Shown here: piece by piece, positions 35,861 to 47,794 of the stretch
How positions within the stretch are numbered: the first letter of the stretch is position 1
How the letters are laid out: the number at the start of each line of letters is the position of its first letter
Assembly: GCA_958510825.1 (NCBI GenBank)
Contig: OY294047.1
Coordinates: 37,235,747-37,299,746, forward strand
Length of the DNA stretch: 64,000 nt
Source of the DNA: Brachypterus glaber
Taxonomy: Eukaryota; Arthropoda; Insecta; Coleoptera; Kateretidae
Reading direction: 5' to 3'
Notes under the pieces: model-generated
The model's database searches: none
What the model was told of the DNA's origin: nothing
Seen by the model: only the letters and a program-made list of their open reading frames with translations
Translations under genes and position numbers: made by a program

Positions 35861-36602
35861 TCCGGGAAATTTTGCACGATAACTTAAGAACGCTTTAAGG
35901 TAGAGAGTTGAAATATGCATACAGTTATGTTACCAAAATTTCTCGCTCGGGATTGTTTTTGGTAAACATTAGGATGGGGAAAAATACATTTTTTTACAAA
36001 AATTTGAAAGTGGCTATATAGGGGTTTTTAAGGTTACTGAAATTGAATCTAATCTTTTTTTTTAACTCCACACCTGAGGCGGTAAGGGGGTAAATATTTT
36101 ATTTTTTTTTCAATATTTTCGTCAAATTGGTATATAGGGGTTTTTGGGTCGACAAATCTGAATCTAATAATATTTTTTTTTGTAATTTAACCCCTAAGGG
36201 ATTTTGGTGTAGTTTTCTATATTGGGGTTTTTGAGGTTGCTGAAAGTCAATCTGATAATAAAAAAGTTCGAACTCCTTCCCCTGAGGGACAGGGGGTAGT
36301 TTTCGTAAAAATTGGTATATTAGGGTTTTTGAGATTACTGAAGGTGAATATGAAATTTTTTTAACTCCACCCCCTGAGGGTCGGGGGTAGTTTTCGTGAA
36401 AACTGGTATATTGGGGTTTTTAAGGTTTCTCAAAGTGAATCTGATAACAAAACAATTCTTACTCCACCCCTAAGGGGCGAGGGGTTTTCTTGAAAATTGA
36501 TATATTGGGGGGTTTGATGTCGCTAGAACTGAATGTTAAAATATTTTTTTTCCAAAACCACCCCCTCAGGGGCAGGGGGTAGTTTTCGTATAAATTGGTG
36601 TA
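35861..36602 (+). repeat. minisatellite, units about 90-110 bp (part 1)
   Basis: About six units: GGTATATTGGGGTTTTTGAG, CTGAAAGTGAATCTGATAAT, AACTCCACCCC and a GGGGNNGGGGGTAGTTTTCG block. It is interrupted by the 1173-bp foldback element and resumes at 37778. Confidence 0.85.
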
Positions 36603-37775
36603 CAGGGTGTATTTGAAATAGCATAGGAAATTTTAACAAGTGATTCTACATGATACAATATGACAAAAAGTTCCTATAAACATATGTCTAAAAATGCGTC
36701 ATAAGGGAGCTACGCCCCTTTGAAATTGGCTAAAAAAATCGGTTTTTATTTAATAACTCAGGAACCCTTTGAGATATATTAACGAGGTTTTGCACGTGAA
36801 TTAATCCTAATAAGGCCCATCTTTGTATGTCATTTTCACGTACTTATTTAAACCAGGGGCGTGCGAAACGGGGGGGCCTTATCAGTTTTTTGTCCCAAAC
36901 TTTTTTCTATGTAACTTTTTTGCAATTTTATTTTTGAAATATGATTCCTCAGGTCAAAATACATAAAAAAGGTACTCTTGTTGTAATACTGTAGGATTAA
37001 CCGTTTTCGAGAAAAGTTCATTTGAAGGTGAAATTTCACGGTTCGAGGACGAAAAATTAAATACTAAAATGTCGAAAACCAAAATTTTAATGATGCTATG
37101 TTATTCTACATCAAAAACTAAGAAAAAAAGTTTCCATACATGTAGGTCGAAAAAACGCTTTTAAAGTTACCATAGCCCTTTAAAAATGGTGCATATTTAG
37201 GAGACCATAGCTCCATTAGGATTGATTTTTGGAAGTACCTGTATATGAGGCTTTTTCTTAGTTTTTAATGTACATTCGCCCTGCATCATTAAAATTTTGG
37301 TTTTCAACATTTTAGTATTTAATTTTTCGTCCTCGAACCGTGGAATTTCACCTTCAAATGAATTTTTCTCGAAAACGGTTAATCCTACAGTATTACAACA
37401 AGAGTACCTTTTTTATGTATTTTGACCTGAGGAATCATATTCCAAAAATAAAATTGCAAAAAAGTTACACAGAAAAAAGTTTGGGACAAAAAAATGATAA
37501 GCCCCCCCGTTTCGCACACCTCTGGTTGAAATAAGTTCATGAAAATAACACATAAAAACGGGCCTTGGTAGGATTAGTTGACGTGCAAAACCTGGTTGAT
37601 ATATCTCAAAGGGTTCCTGAGTTATTAAATAAAAACCGATTTTTTTAGCCACTTTCAAAGGGGCGTAGCTCCCTTATGACGCATTTTTAGACATATATTT
37701 ATAGGAACTTTTTGTCATATTTTATGATGTAGAATCACCTGTTAAAATTTCCTAGGCTATTTGAAATACACCGTG
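36603..37775. mobile_element. 1173-bp foldback element, copy 1
   Basis: Ends CAGGGTGTATTTGAAATAG and CTATTTGAAATACACCGTG, flanked by TA. Long arms diverge slightly toward the centre near 37170. It sits in the minisatellite, whose unit reads ATTGGTATATTGG when empty. Inner landmarks: GTTTCGCACNCCTCTGGTT, AAAACGGTTAATCCTACAGT, CGTCCTCGAACCGT. Short frames on both strands (36848-37039, 37340-37658) are by-products of the palindrome. Confidence 0.92.
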
Positions 37776-37777
37776 TA

Positions 37778-38240
37778 TTGGTGTTTTTAAGGTTGCTGAA
37801 AGTGAATCTGATAATAAAAAATCAATTTCAGGAGCGGAGGTGAAAAATGGGAAAGTTCTTTTACTGGGCGGTGTATTTAAATAATTTTAATATTTTCGTC
37901 AAAATTGGTATATATGGGTTTTTATGGTCGACGAATCTGAATATGATAATAAAAATTTTCTGATTTCACCCCCTGAGGGGCGGGGGGTAGATTTTCGTGA
38001 AAATTGTTATATTGGGGTTTTTGAGGATGCCGAAACTGAATCTGATAATAAAAAATCTCCACCACTGAGAGTAGGGGGGTAGTTTTCTTGGCAATTGGTA
38101 AATTGGGGTTTTTGCGATTACTGAAAGTGAATCTGATAATAAAAATATTCTAACTCCACCCCCAGAGGGGGGGGGGGGGGGCGGTAGTTTACTTGAAAAT
38201 TTACATATTGGGGTTTTCGAGGTCGCTAAAACTAAATCTT
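37778..38240 (+). repeat. minisatellite, part 2
   Basis: Four to five more units, with a G run at 38168-38181. The minus frame 37966-38268 is the translated minisatellite, not a gene. Confidence 0.85.
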
Positions 38241-40280
38241 GTACCGTAATTAATACGTTCACTGCCAACGGCTAGTTTTGACAGCGGAGCAATGGGTATG
38301 GGCAAGGGAAAAATAGAAAGAATTGATTAATGTTGTTAGGGGCGCCAGTTACTTTAGCTTTTACTCCTTTAGGTAAGTAACAACCTAGTGTAAATACTTA
38401 AGCTTTTCAGTTTGAGAAAATATAACCCCTAAATAAAATAAGATAATTCATTTGAGAAATTTATTATAAATAAACTTAATGAAAGCACATCAAGTAATGT
38501 ATTAATATATATAAAAAATATGTGTAATTATATTAAGATATAATTAAAGAAATCTTAATAAAAATTACTAAATTCAGAAATCATTCGACTTAAATGTATA
38601 AAGAAAACATGAAGTTCAGCAAGCACCAAGAAATGTATGTAAACAACAATCATTTCTTGCAGTGTATAAAAGTCATGCTTAAATTAGAAATCATTTAATC
38701 AAAAGTATGATATTTAATAATTAATAAATGAGATTAAATGTTTTAGAAAAAATAAGTACCTAAAAATGAACAAAAGCCAGAAGGGCATATAGTATTAATC
38801 AATACTATATCAGATCTGATAAAGTTTACAGTTATAAGAATATTGAAATAAAAGAATTTAAAAATATGAAATATTGCTTTCAAAAGTTTTCAGAAAGAGT
38901 ACTTAGCTGGTTTCTGCAAAATCCATGAGGTATGAATTCCATCGTCTCCATCTGTGCAAGTCTCCCCTATGCTGATGAATTCATTTCTCAAATGAAAGAA
39001 AAAAAAATATAGGCTGTCCCATCTACTTTGGAAAAATCATCTTCCAGGATAAAATGTACGATTGAAAATGTTGTCCGGGATAAAATATGCTTTTGAAAAT
39101 TATGTCCAATATAAAATTGTCTGCTAGACGGTCATATAGAATTTATCTATGCCGAAAAATACAGAACCATGTTCCAACAGAACATCACTCCATGCGGAGA
39201 ACTTGTATATCAAATATACCAAAATAAACTTCAACTTAAATTAATGTAATTCCATATTAATGGTATAGAAATGGTGAGTAATTAATGGTAATTAATTAAT
39301 GTAGTAATAATGGTGGTGTCATTCTAAGTCTTCGATGTCCATCGAAACGTTATAAATGCGTAATTGTAGAAAATAACAGTTATAATATCTTCCGCATTGT
39401 TTAAATATTCATTTTCACTAACTTTAAATAAAAATACATGAAGGATTACTTCGATGATTACAGAAAATAAACACTCGTCAAAATGACACCATTTTGTATC
39501 AAGTTTGCTTCAAGAAGGAGGAAAATCGACCTTATCAACCGGTATGAACCCTTCAGGTAAATAAAATCCTATTTCTGAACTATTAGCGACATCTATGCAA
39601 GTCATTATCAACTACAGTTTTACCGTATAGGATTCCTAATAAAGGTAACTGAAACGACACCAAAAATAATAACTAATTAAAAGAATGTTTCCTAATAAAT
39701 CCGTATTAGTGATATCTAACCTCAAAATATTACTCTAAGAAACAAATATAAACAATACTTATTGTTTATCAGCAAAACTAATAAAAATACGAACAGAATA
39801 CTAAGTGTCCTGTGAACTAAGTATAAACAAAATACTGAATCTAAGTGAGCAGTTCCAGCAAACTATTTTCAACAAATTCTGGATTATCCCGAAGCAATAA
39901 GCATATGAAACTTTCCAGGAGAGACAAGCTACAAATGAAAGCCAGTGAAATCCAACCCTCAATAGACTCTGAAACATATAAAAACCAGGTAAGTCCATAG
40001 ACAAATGCACTATAGAGAAATAAGTCATATGATTCTTTATTATTAAAAATCATATTCTAATTATGTTTTCTTTATGTTATTTTCAGGTAGAACTATGGAA
40101 TAGAGACTTATATGGTTAGAATTCAGTTCCTGCTACAAAATAGTCCCAGATACAAAATAGTTCTGTACGTACGTAACTATTTATATACAAAATAAACATA
40201 AATTATAACGTAAGTAAACGAATAGTTTAATTAACCCTTGCTATATTACAAAGTGACGATTTATGTCGTTACAATCTTAA
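38241..40280. other. longest low-repeat stretch; no convincing gene
   Basis: Few recognisable repeats. A possible plus-strand intron has donor CAG|GTAAGT at 39990 and acceptor TTATTTTCAG at 40077-40086, but the flanking frames are short. A minus frame is listed separately. Confidence 0.35.
39841..40053 (-). CDS. small hydrophobic ORF, unrecognised
   Basis: ATG to stop, 70 codons, in the least repetitive part of the window. Two hydrophobic segments (about residues 10-27 and 34-50) separated by SESIEGW could be membrane spans, and the C-terminus is acidic (RDNPEFVENSLLELL). A second overlapping minus frame (39801-40028) and a plus-strand intron candidate cover the same bases, so chance is quite possible. 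No family recognised and no splice context established. Confidence 0.15.
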   Translation of the reverse strand: MIFNNKESYDLFLYSAFVYGLTWFLYVSESIEGWISLAFICSLSLLESFICLLLRDNPEFVENSLLELLT

Positions 40281-40788
40281 AATAAATGTTTTATAAATCC
40301 ACCCTCTGAGGAATGGGGGGTAGTTTTCGTGAAAATTGGTATATTGGGGCCTGGTCTACCTCCGTCTGGACCTGCGTAAAGATATTAGACGTTATCAAAA
40401 AATAAAATAATAATCTCGTAAATAGAAAGTCACAACTTTTGCGGGTATCACCATCGCTAAATCGAAAAAATTGTTTTCCGACTCTTAGCTCAGTGTTTAT
40501 TCCTAAATAAATAGAAACCATTTACATCATTCTCCTACGTGCAATTCAAAAGCATTTTTTACTTTGTAGTTTTATTAAAATAATGTTTTCAGGTTGAATT
40601 TGATAATATCACGTGGCGTCGCATGACTGCTATTTTTTTTTTCGCTAGCGTGCCATTAAAAACATGGCGGAATGTGAACTATAATTATACTAATCTTCGT
40701 AGTCCTGAAGAACCTGAGGGAAAATCAAAGTTTTCCAAAATTTTCAATCATCGGCCTCTCACAGCCAAAAATTTGTACATGTATTGTA
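40281..40788. repeat. minisatellite remnant and spacer
   Basis: 40295-40350 is a partial unit (GGGGGGTAGTTTTCGTGAAA). The rest is unassigned. Confidence 0.6.
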
Positions 40789-42046
40789 GGGTGGGTCAAA
40801 AAAAACGACTATTTTTTTTTACTTTATACTCCGAAAAATCGGTTGCTAGACACCTCTAGAAAATTCTCACCAAATATGAGCTCTTAATTTTGATAAAAAG
40901 GTTCTCCGCTTTACAACTTTCCATTTTTTCCTCAGTATTAGAAACAAAACTTCATATCTCTTTGACAACTGTTCGTTAAAAAGTATCTTTCCTCATATTC
41001 TTGTAGGAAATCCGACGCTCTACAAAAAAGGTCTCTTACAATTTTTTTGTAAACCTCACCGTTTAAAAGATATCAAAGGTTAAAGTTTGATTATTTTAGG
41101 AGACTTTTCTGATTTGCTTTTGAATTTTATAACTCGCTTACAAAAAATAATTAGTGCTTACTAATTTTAATAGTTTTTGATGAATAATTCGAAAAATTTC
41201 AATTTCATTTATGAGTTTCACGAAAATTTATACAAATTTGAGTTTCTATCGTAAGAGTAACTCTTATAGAAGTTTCCCTTTCGAAAATTTATTTGAAACT
41301 TTTTTATTTTAATAATATTTTCATAAAATTTATCTTTATAATAACTTTATTTAATTATAAATTTAATAAATCATTGACTCTGAGTTAGAAATAATGCACT
41401 AATTTTTTCAATATAACCAAACATACGTAGGACTAAAAAAAAAACGGGAGAAATAGTTTAAAACATTTCTCTTTTCATAGGAACTCAAATTTGTATAAAT
41501 TTTCGTAAAACTCAAATTAAATTGAAATTTTTCGAAATATTCATCAAACACTATTAAAATTAGTATGCATTAAGGTTTGACGTTGAATATCTTTTAAACG
41601 CTTAATTTAATCGACAAATCATAAGAGACCATTTTTGTAGAGCAGTTAATTTCCTACAAAATTATGAATTGCGCAATTCATAACAATTTTTTGTAAGCGA
41701 GTTATAAAATTCATAAGCAAAACAGAAATGTCTCTTAAAATAATCAAACTTTAACCTTTGATATCTTTTAAACGGTGAGATTTACGAAAAAATTGTAAGA
41801 GACCTTTTTTGTAGAGCGTTCGATTTCCTACAAGAATATGAGGAGAGATACTTTTTAACGAACAGTTGTCAAAGAGATATGAATTTTTGTTTCTAATACT
41901 GAGGAAAAAATGGAAAATTGTAAAGCGGAGAACCTTTTCATCAAAATTAAGAGCTCATATTTGGTGAGAATTTTCTAGAGGTGTCTAGCAACCGATTTTT
42001 CAGAGTATAAAGTAAAAAAAAAATAGTCGGTTTTTTTGACCCACCC
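40789..42046. mobile_element. 1258-bp foldback element (GGGTGGGTCAAAAAAA ends)
   Basis: Ends GGGTGGGTCAAAAAAAACG and GTTTTTTTGACCCACCC, flanked by TA. Arms of over 500 bp pair closely, including CGGTTGCTAGACACCTCTAG, AGCTCTTAATTTTGAT and AGGTTCTCCGCTTTACAA with their complements. Noncoding. Confidence 0.92.
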
Positions 42047-43081
42047 TAATGTGTTGTCAAAAAAAGTTATGTCGAGGAATGTCCAGTAATAAATTATAAT
42101 TTTTACCCATTTATTTATTTATTTATTTATTACGTTTAAAGTCATTCTGGGAACTTATTTAAGGTATTTTGTACCATACTGACTCCCCTACCCCATCCAA
42201 TTTTTAGTATAAATAATCCTAACCGAAAACTTTTGAAAAAAAATTATTTGCCAAAATTAAAGCGTTTTTGGGGTTATAGTACTTATGTAGAAGAATTTAC
42301 GTAAAGAACAGACTCACTTTTTTTTGCTGGAAATCGACAAAACGTCACAAAAAAGCAAACATATAGAAGAGAAAAAGATGCAAGTCTCTTGTAAAACAAG
42401 TTTACACTACGATATTTCAAAAACGCTTTGACCCAGTGACTTGAACAAAGATTTTCTAAGTAGTAAACAAAATTTGTTCCAAATTTGAAGTCTCTATGTC
42501 AGAGATTTCTTGAAATAACCTAGTGTAAAGTTGTTTTGCAAGAGACTTTCATATTTTTCTCTACTATAGTTCAAATATCAAACCTTTATTTATTTGTATT
42601 AATTGTTAACAAATGATAGATTTTTTTACCGACACCACTGGGACAAAATTGCTTGTATAGTTTTTATATGCACTGTAAAAAGTAATGAAAAAATACCATC
42701 CAAATGTTTTGAAATTTTTCCATACATGATGTCAGTATAGTAAAATTTCCATATCTTCCTCGAAAACGCGACTACATTAACATACGCATATTATTAAATT
42801 AATGAATTTTTCCGAGCCCGCTTTATTCAAAAATTACCATACATTTATGGGTTAATTATTTCCAATACATGTATGGGAATTTTATTATTATTTTTTTTTG
42901 CATGGGTCACTACGGCATTACCGAAAATTACTATAGCACCTATGGTATTTTTACGATAAAAGCACTCTATGCACTAGATAAATATAATAATTTCGGAAAA
43001 AGTCCTAGCAAGAAATGTCTATACGCAGGCGGTAATGTCAACGCACATGCGCATATTATGCGCATTATCTGCTTAAAGTAG
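42047..43081. other. intergenic with an inverted repeat at 42340-42565
   Basis: GCAAGTCTCTTGTAAAACAA.. pairs with TTGTTTTGCAAGAGACTT. A related piece lies at 20165-20250. The rest is AT-rich. Confidence 0.55.
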
Positions 43082-43182
43082 GTAATGTCTGTACTGTCGA
43101 GTAATGTCGAATAATGTCAAGTAATATCAAGCAATGTCAAGTAATGTTATGTAATGTCATATAAAGTCAAGTAATGTCAATC
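43082..43182 (+). repeat. decamer minisatellite, GTAATGTCAA
   Basis: About ten units of a 10-bp motif with single-base variants (TAATGTCGA, CAATGTCAA, TAATGTTAT). Confidence 0.85.
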
Positions 43183-44191
43183 ATCATTTGGGATCAAAAG
43201 TACTTTCATAATCAAATTTTTTACAAATATTAAAATGCCTATCCTTTCATCTGCCGGTCCTTACATACATACTGAGTTTTATTTATGTTCACTTCCGGTT
43301 TCGCCGGAAGTGGCATAAATATGATTTTTTAATGGAACATCCTGTATTTTTTCTAATTTTTTACTTACATTTACCGTACCATGGGGAATTAGTAAAAGTG
43401 TTTTAAAATATTTTTATAAAATATTGCATTAATATTTAAAATAAATTTGGCATAAAACATAGAGAAAATACTCTACAAAAGAAGTTTACAGGGACATAAA
43501 AAAATTGGAGTTTTGGACAAAAAAACCTTTTTTATCTCTAAATCGCTGTCGCTGATCAAATTTTTATTTTAATATTAGTGTTATATTTTTTTAAGCTTAA
43601 GTAAAAAGAAGGTGTATTATGTATATCTCGTTTTTAAACTATAAAAACTAAAACGAAAAAAAAAACGATTAGTTTTTTATACATAGGATTATCGCCTGAA
43701 TATGTACAAAATTACAGGGTGTTCCATAAAAAAAAACATATTTATAACAGTTTCGGCGAAGTAAAAAAAAATAAATCCGCCATTTTATAGCCAATGTAAA
43801 ATTATATAAATCACCAGTTTCGTTTTTATCGAAACATAAGATATTGTTTATCACCCGGATTTGTGGCTATGAAAAATATGTGAGAAATATGGCGCTCTCA
43901 CTTGCACGGCACGCCTTATGATGGTTATGACGTAGAGAAGAGAGCGCGCGTGATACCTCTTCCTTTTGTCGGAGATATCTTACCGTGTGGAGGACTAAAT
44001 AAAACTCACCCGGTATATTCGTATAGACGTATATCAGTATAGACTAATACGTCTATACGGAATCCTTCCATCCACAGAGGCAGTTATAGTGAAGGGCAAG
44101 GTCCAGTGTTATCAGGTGTAGTTTTTTATTTTTACGGTCGTTAATGTGACATGTAACATTGTTACATGTTACATACATGTTACATGTTTAT
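43183..44191. repeat. interspersed foldback family (GGTGTTCCATAAAA) and spacer
   Basis: TTTTTTAATGGAACATCCTGT (43328) is mirrored by ACAGGGTGTTCCATAAAAA (43715); the CGCTGTCGCTGATCAAATTT block and inner parts recur in direct orientation at 52728-53040. 44140-44190 has repeated ACATGTTACATG. Confidence 0.6.
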
Positions 44192-44405
44192 TTAACCTCG
44201 TACTATTCTACTTATTTAAGCATCCCATAAGTCCAGGACTTGTGTAGGCTAGTAGTAGAGGGAACCACCGGCTTATACTGATTTTCGAATCAGTTTCTAG
44301 GGAGCGTCCGCTTCACTTATCGCCTCCAAATTTCAATTATTAATTAACTAAAAAAGGTAAATAGGCGCCTGTGAGAATCGAACTCACGCTAGATTGGCTA
44401 GACCG
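44192..44405 (-). mobile_element. tRNA-derived SINE, family A, 5'-truncated
   Basis: On the minus strand the T-arm GTGAGTTCGATTCTCAC (Pol III B box) is followed by a body shared with 61259-61510: TTAATTAATAATTGAAATTT, GAAGCGGACGCTCCCTA, TATAAGCCGGTGGTTCCCTC and CTACTACTAGCC. The 5' half of the tRNA-like head is absent. Confidence 0.82.
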
Positions 44406-45140
44406 TCAATAAAAGCGCTGTTTTTATTGGCTTAAGGCCCTTAAGACTTAAAGATTTGTAAGCTGATTAAGAAGAGCTAATTAAAATTTCGAAACCTGAT
44501 AAAACAATTGAATGATGAAAAAATTAGTCTTTTTATCTGGTTGGAGTTTCCTATATATTTATAAGCACCATTAGTAAAACTTAACCGAAATTCTCAAATT
44601 GCATTCTAATAACTGCAATAAGTTGCGACTAGAAAACCACAAAATATCTAGTTTAAAGTGGAAATGTTAAATCTTGGCGAAATTGTAATGCTCAGTATAT
44701 CCAGGAGTTTAAAACATAAAAATACACTGTAAAAAATAATTCCGATACGAATAAACTGCAGTTAATTACCGCCTATCGGTACCAGAGTTTTAAAAGGAAT
44801 TGTTAAATTAAAATTTTGCAGTAAAATTTAATTTTTGCTTTAACTTTGGACTTGAACTAATAAAAATCTAATTTTTGGAACTTTGAAGGGTCGTAGCTCC
44901 CTTAGGAGTAATTTTATAGGAATTAATTTTCAATTTTTAGGTCTAAAATAAATCCTTTAAATATTTCCACTACCAAGTAATATAATTTTTTTATGATAGG
45001 TAGGTACTTTTTTTTGAAAAAACAAAAAAAAAACATCAAATTAAATAACTGTATGTGATGATAAAAAAACTGAAACTCAAAAATGTTATTTTAGGGAAAC
45101 TCAAAAGAAAAAAATATGCATAAATAATTATTTTACAAAA
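44406..45140. other. intergenic, nothing clear
   Basis: A CACTGTAAAAAATAATTC fragment at 44725 resembles the CACTGTAAAAAG MITE end. No gene. Confidence 0.4.
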
Positions 45141-45480
45141 ATGGAGGAGGCGCATTTTGTATGAATTCACTTTCAGCAACCTTAAAAACACCAGTATACC
45201 AATTTTTAAGAAAACTGCCCCCGCCCCTGAGAGGGTGGACTTGGAAAAAAATATTTTAAAATTCAGTTCTAGAGACCTCAAAACCCCCAATATATCAGTT
45301 TTCAAGAAAACTACCCCCCGCCCCTTAGGGGTGGAGTAAGAATTTTGTTGTTGTCAGATTCACTTTCAGATACTCCAATATACCAATTGTCACGAAAACT
45401 ACCCCACGCGCCTCAGGGGGTGGATTTAGAATTTTTTTATTATCAGATTCACTTTCAGCAACCACAAATATAGAAATATT
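45141..45480 (-). repeat. minisatellite, inverted block
   Basis: Four units in the orientation opposite to 35861-38240 (AGATTCACTTTCAG, AGAAAACTACCCCCCGCC, GGGGTGGAGTAAGAATTT). Confidence 0.82.
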
Positions 45481-46976
45481 CACAACATCGAAATTTTGAA
45501 AATTTTCAAAATGGGAAAGCAATTACACTGATATAACGTAATAGATAAAATAAGAGTACCTTAAAGTGACGTTTTCTGCAAAAGCGTCTGCGCTAGAATA
45601 ATATTATACGGTAGTATACGAATTTTCAAAAAAAAAAAAAAAATCAAAAATCGTCCTAGGCAAAAAATTCTTGGATATAAATTTGTTTCATGAAAAAATA
45701 AGCAAATTTTTTTTTTCAAATGCCCGTCCGTCTGTCTGTCCGTCCGTCCAATGTCACGAATTTTTTGAACAGAATAACTTAAGAAAGAATAATCCGATCG
45801 ACTTGAAAATTTTAGGAAAAATCAAGTTCTACGAGGGGAAAATCCCTATTATTTTTGAAAGAAATCCCCCTCCCAACAAAAAAGTTATGGGGGGTAACAC
45901 TTTTTTATAAAATCGGAAAAAGCTGAAAGAGAGTCCCGATTAACGTAGTTTTTTCAGGAAAAATTACTTTTATTAGGATCAATTCTACCAAAAAAATTAA
46001 AAAGAAAATTGATTTTTTTTTTAATTTTTTCTATTTTTTGTTTTTCGCAGAAAGAAAATTTAATATTTTTTTTTTCAAATTATTTAAATTGATTTTTTTT
46101 TCAATAATTATTGAGTTTTTCAAAAAAGATCTTTTAAAAAAAATTTATTTTTTTTTTATTTTTTATGAAAATTAAAGTATTTGGAAGTGCAATATCCATT
46201 TACTGTAAATAATATATAATTTTTTTTTTTTTTTAACTCCATTTATTTTTACAATCTGTCCGTAGACAATAAGTAAATTATATGACAAAGTAAGAATGAC
46301 ACACACACACAACTTTTACATTAAAAAGATTCTTTAAAATTATCTATAAGACAGTTTAACATAATGGAAATTTTAACTTAATTAAACCTATTTAATAAGT
46401 CCATTGGTTTGAATCGTTTTAGACGGCGCATATCACCATTTACTGTAAATAATATATAATGGAATGCGTTTTCGCCTGCTTTCAAATTATCTCTAAATAA
46501 GCTCATTTATCTTTGAAACTTTCTTGTACAAATCTTTGAACGATTTGCAAGCATTTTGATATTTAGCTTTTCTTTTTTTCGAGTACCTTGCACAATTACC
46601 TACCTCCATAACATCGGGAGGTATATATATTTTTTCCATTTCGTTTAAAACATTATTTTTAATATAAGGGCGTAATTAGAAAACATACAATGACAATGTG
46701 TTGGATATTTAATATATTTTAAATATATTTTCGGTTTAAGAAAACTGCAGTTTTCGTTTTGATATTCCATAAAATAAAACAGGTAAATATTTTTTAATAT
46801 TTTTTCTTTTAATTTAAAATAATTTTATAATTACTACAATATAATTAGGTCAATATACATCTTACAAACTAATCAAATATCAGGATTTATAAAAAAGTAC
46901 AAAATTTAATAAAAATATCTAACTATTTACAGAATAAAAATAAATTAATACACAATTATATTATGTAAGAAGAACC
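45481..46976. repeat. GTCY-microsatellite repeat, dispersed fragments and zen 3' flank
   Basis: 45600-45980 contains (GTCC/GTCT)n at 45725-45751 and TTTTAGGAAAAATCAAGTTC, as at 63880-64000. 46190-46215 and 46430-46470 both contain CCATTTACTGTAAATAATAT. From about 46850 the sequence is probable zen 3' UTR. Confidence 0.6.
46905..46910 (-). terminator. candidate polyadenylation signal ATTAAA for zen
   Basis: ATTAAA on the minus strand, about 67 nt after the stop. No AATAAA was seen nearer. In such AT-rich sequence a hexamer has little weight alone, and another ATTAAA lies at 46813-46808. Confidence 0.3.
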
Positions 46977-47794
46977 TTATAGTTGAGTCAAATTATTGGG
47001 TGGGGTAACATTACCGACTAAAAATTGATTAGGGCCTCCCCAAGATACATTAACAGTTGGGTTATAGTTGAAATCCAAATTTCTTTCTTCTAACTCGTTT
47101 TCTAACTCTTGTTCTTTAGAATCTTCCTTCTTTATGTTTAAATAAGGTTGATATAGTTGAGGTTTAGGATCGGCAACAGTATTTGGGGTATACTGGTTTA
47201 AAAACTGGCTTGCGTTAGTATATTCAAAATATTGTTGCATTTCGGGTTGCTCAACGTAAGCCGGAATTTGAGGCATCTGAGGGATTTGCGTCATTTGAGG
47301 CTGGTAGTATTGGTTTCCGTAAACTTGATTATCCCACTGACTGTATTGAGCTTTGGCGTACGGGTTTAAAGAGGATGGCATATACTGATTTTGCACCAAA
47401 GGCGAGTGGTTTAAAAGCCTATCAACAATGCTGGACTGTTCGCTTTTGATGTGGGTTCTCAGGCGTGAGCTAGGACTAGAGTTGTTTGAACAAGACGATA
47501 GTGTAGGAGATGATCTGTTTGGTGACAAAGATGGTGATACTTCCTTCTGTTTCTTCTCCTTCTTATATTTCATTCTTCTATTTTGGAACCAGATTTTGAT
47601 CTGCCTTTCACTCAGCGACAATGATTGCGCCATTTGGATCCTTCTTGGACGGCATAAATATTTATTGAAGTGGAATTCTTTCTCTAATTCGACCAATTGG
47701 GAAGAAGTATAAGCGGTACGAGCTCGTTTAGTTGCTATTCCGGGCGTCATAGCGCCACTGCCTTGGGAGGAGGATGGAGAGTTATCGATAAAAT
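46977..47794 (-). CDS. zen: zen coding exon 3 with homeobox
   Basis: Residues 201-472 and the TAA stop at 46979-46977. The acceptor is CCAG just upstream of 47794, and the first two bases complete Asp201. The frame also extends upstream through the intron to 47861, but an ATG there would add unrelated sequence and lacks support. The homeobox is 47732-47553. Downstream are a Lys/Glu-rich stretch (KKEKKQKE), a Ser/Pro/Asn-rich segment, and a long Gln/Tyr/Pro tail ending NNLTQL. Confidence 0.92.

Noticed and set aside
36848..37658. Several 60-80 codon frames that recur on both strands at 36.8-37.7, 53.4-53.7 and 54.9-55.7 kb
   Set aside because: All are frames of the 1173-bp palindrome; being on both arms and strands, they track the repeat, not a gene.
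37966..38268. 100-codon minus frame rich in Pro
   Set aside because: It is the translated GGGG-rich minisatellite.
47428..47712. 94-codon plus frame opposite the homeobox
   Set aside because: Shadow of the zen coding strand.
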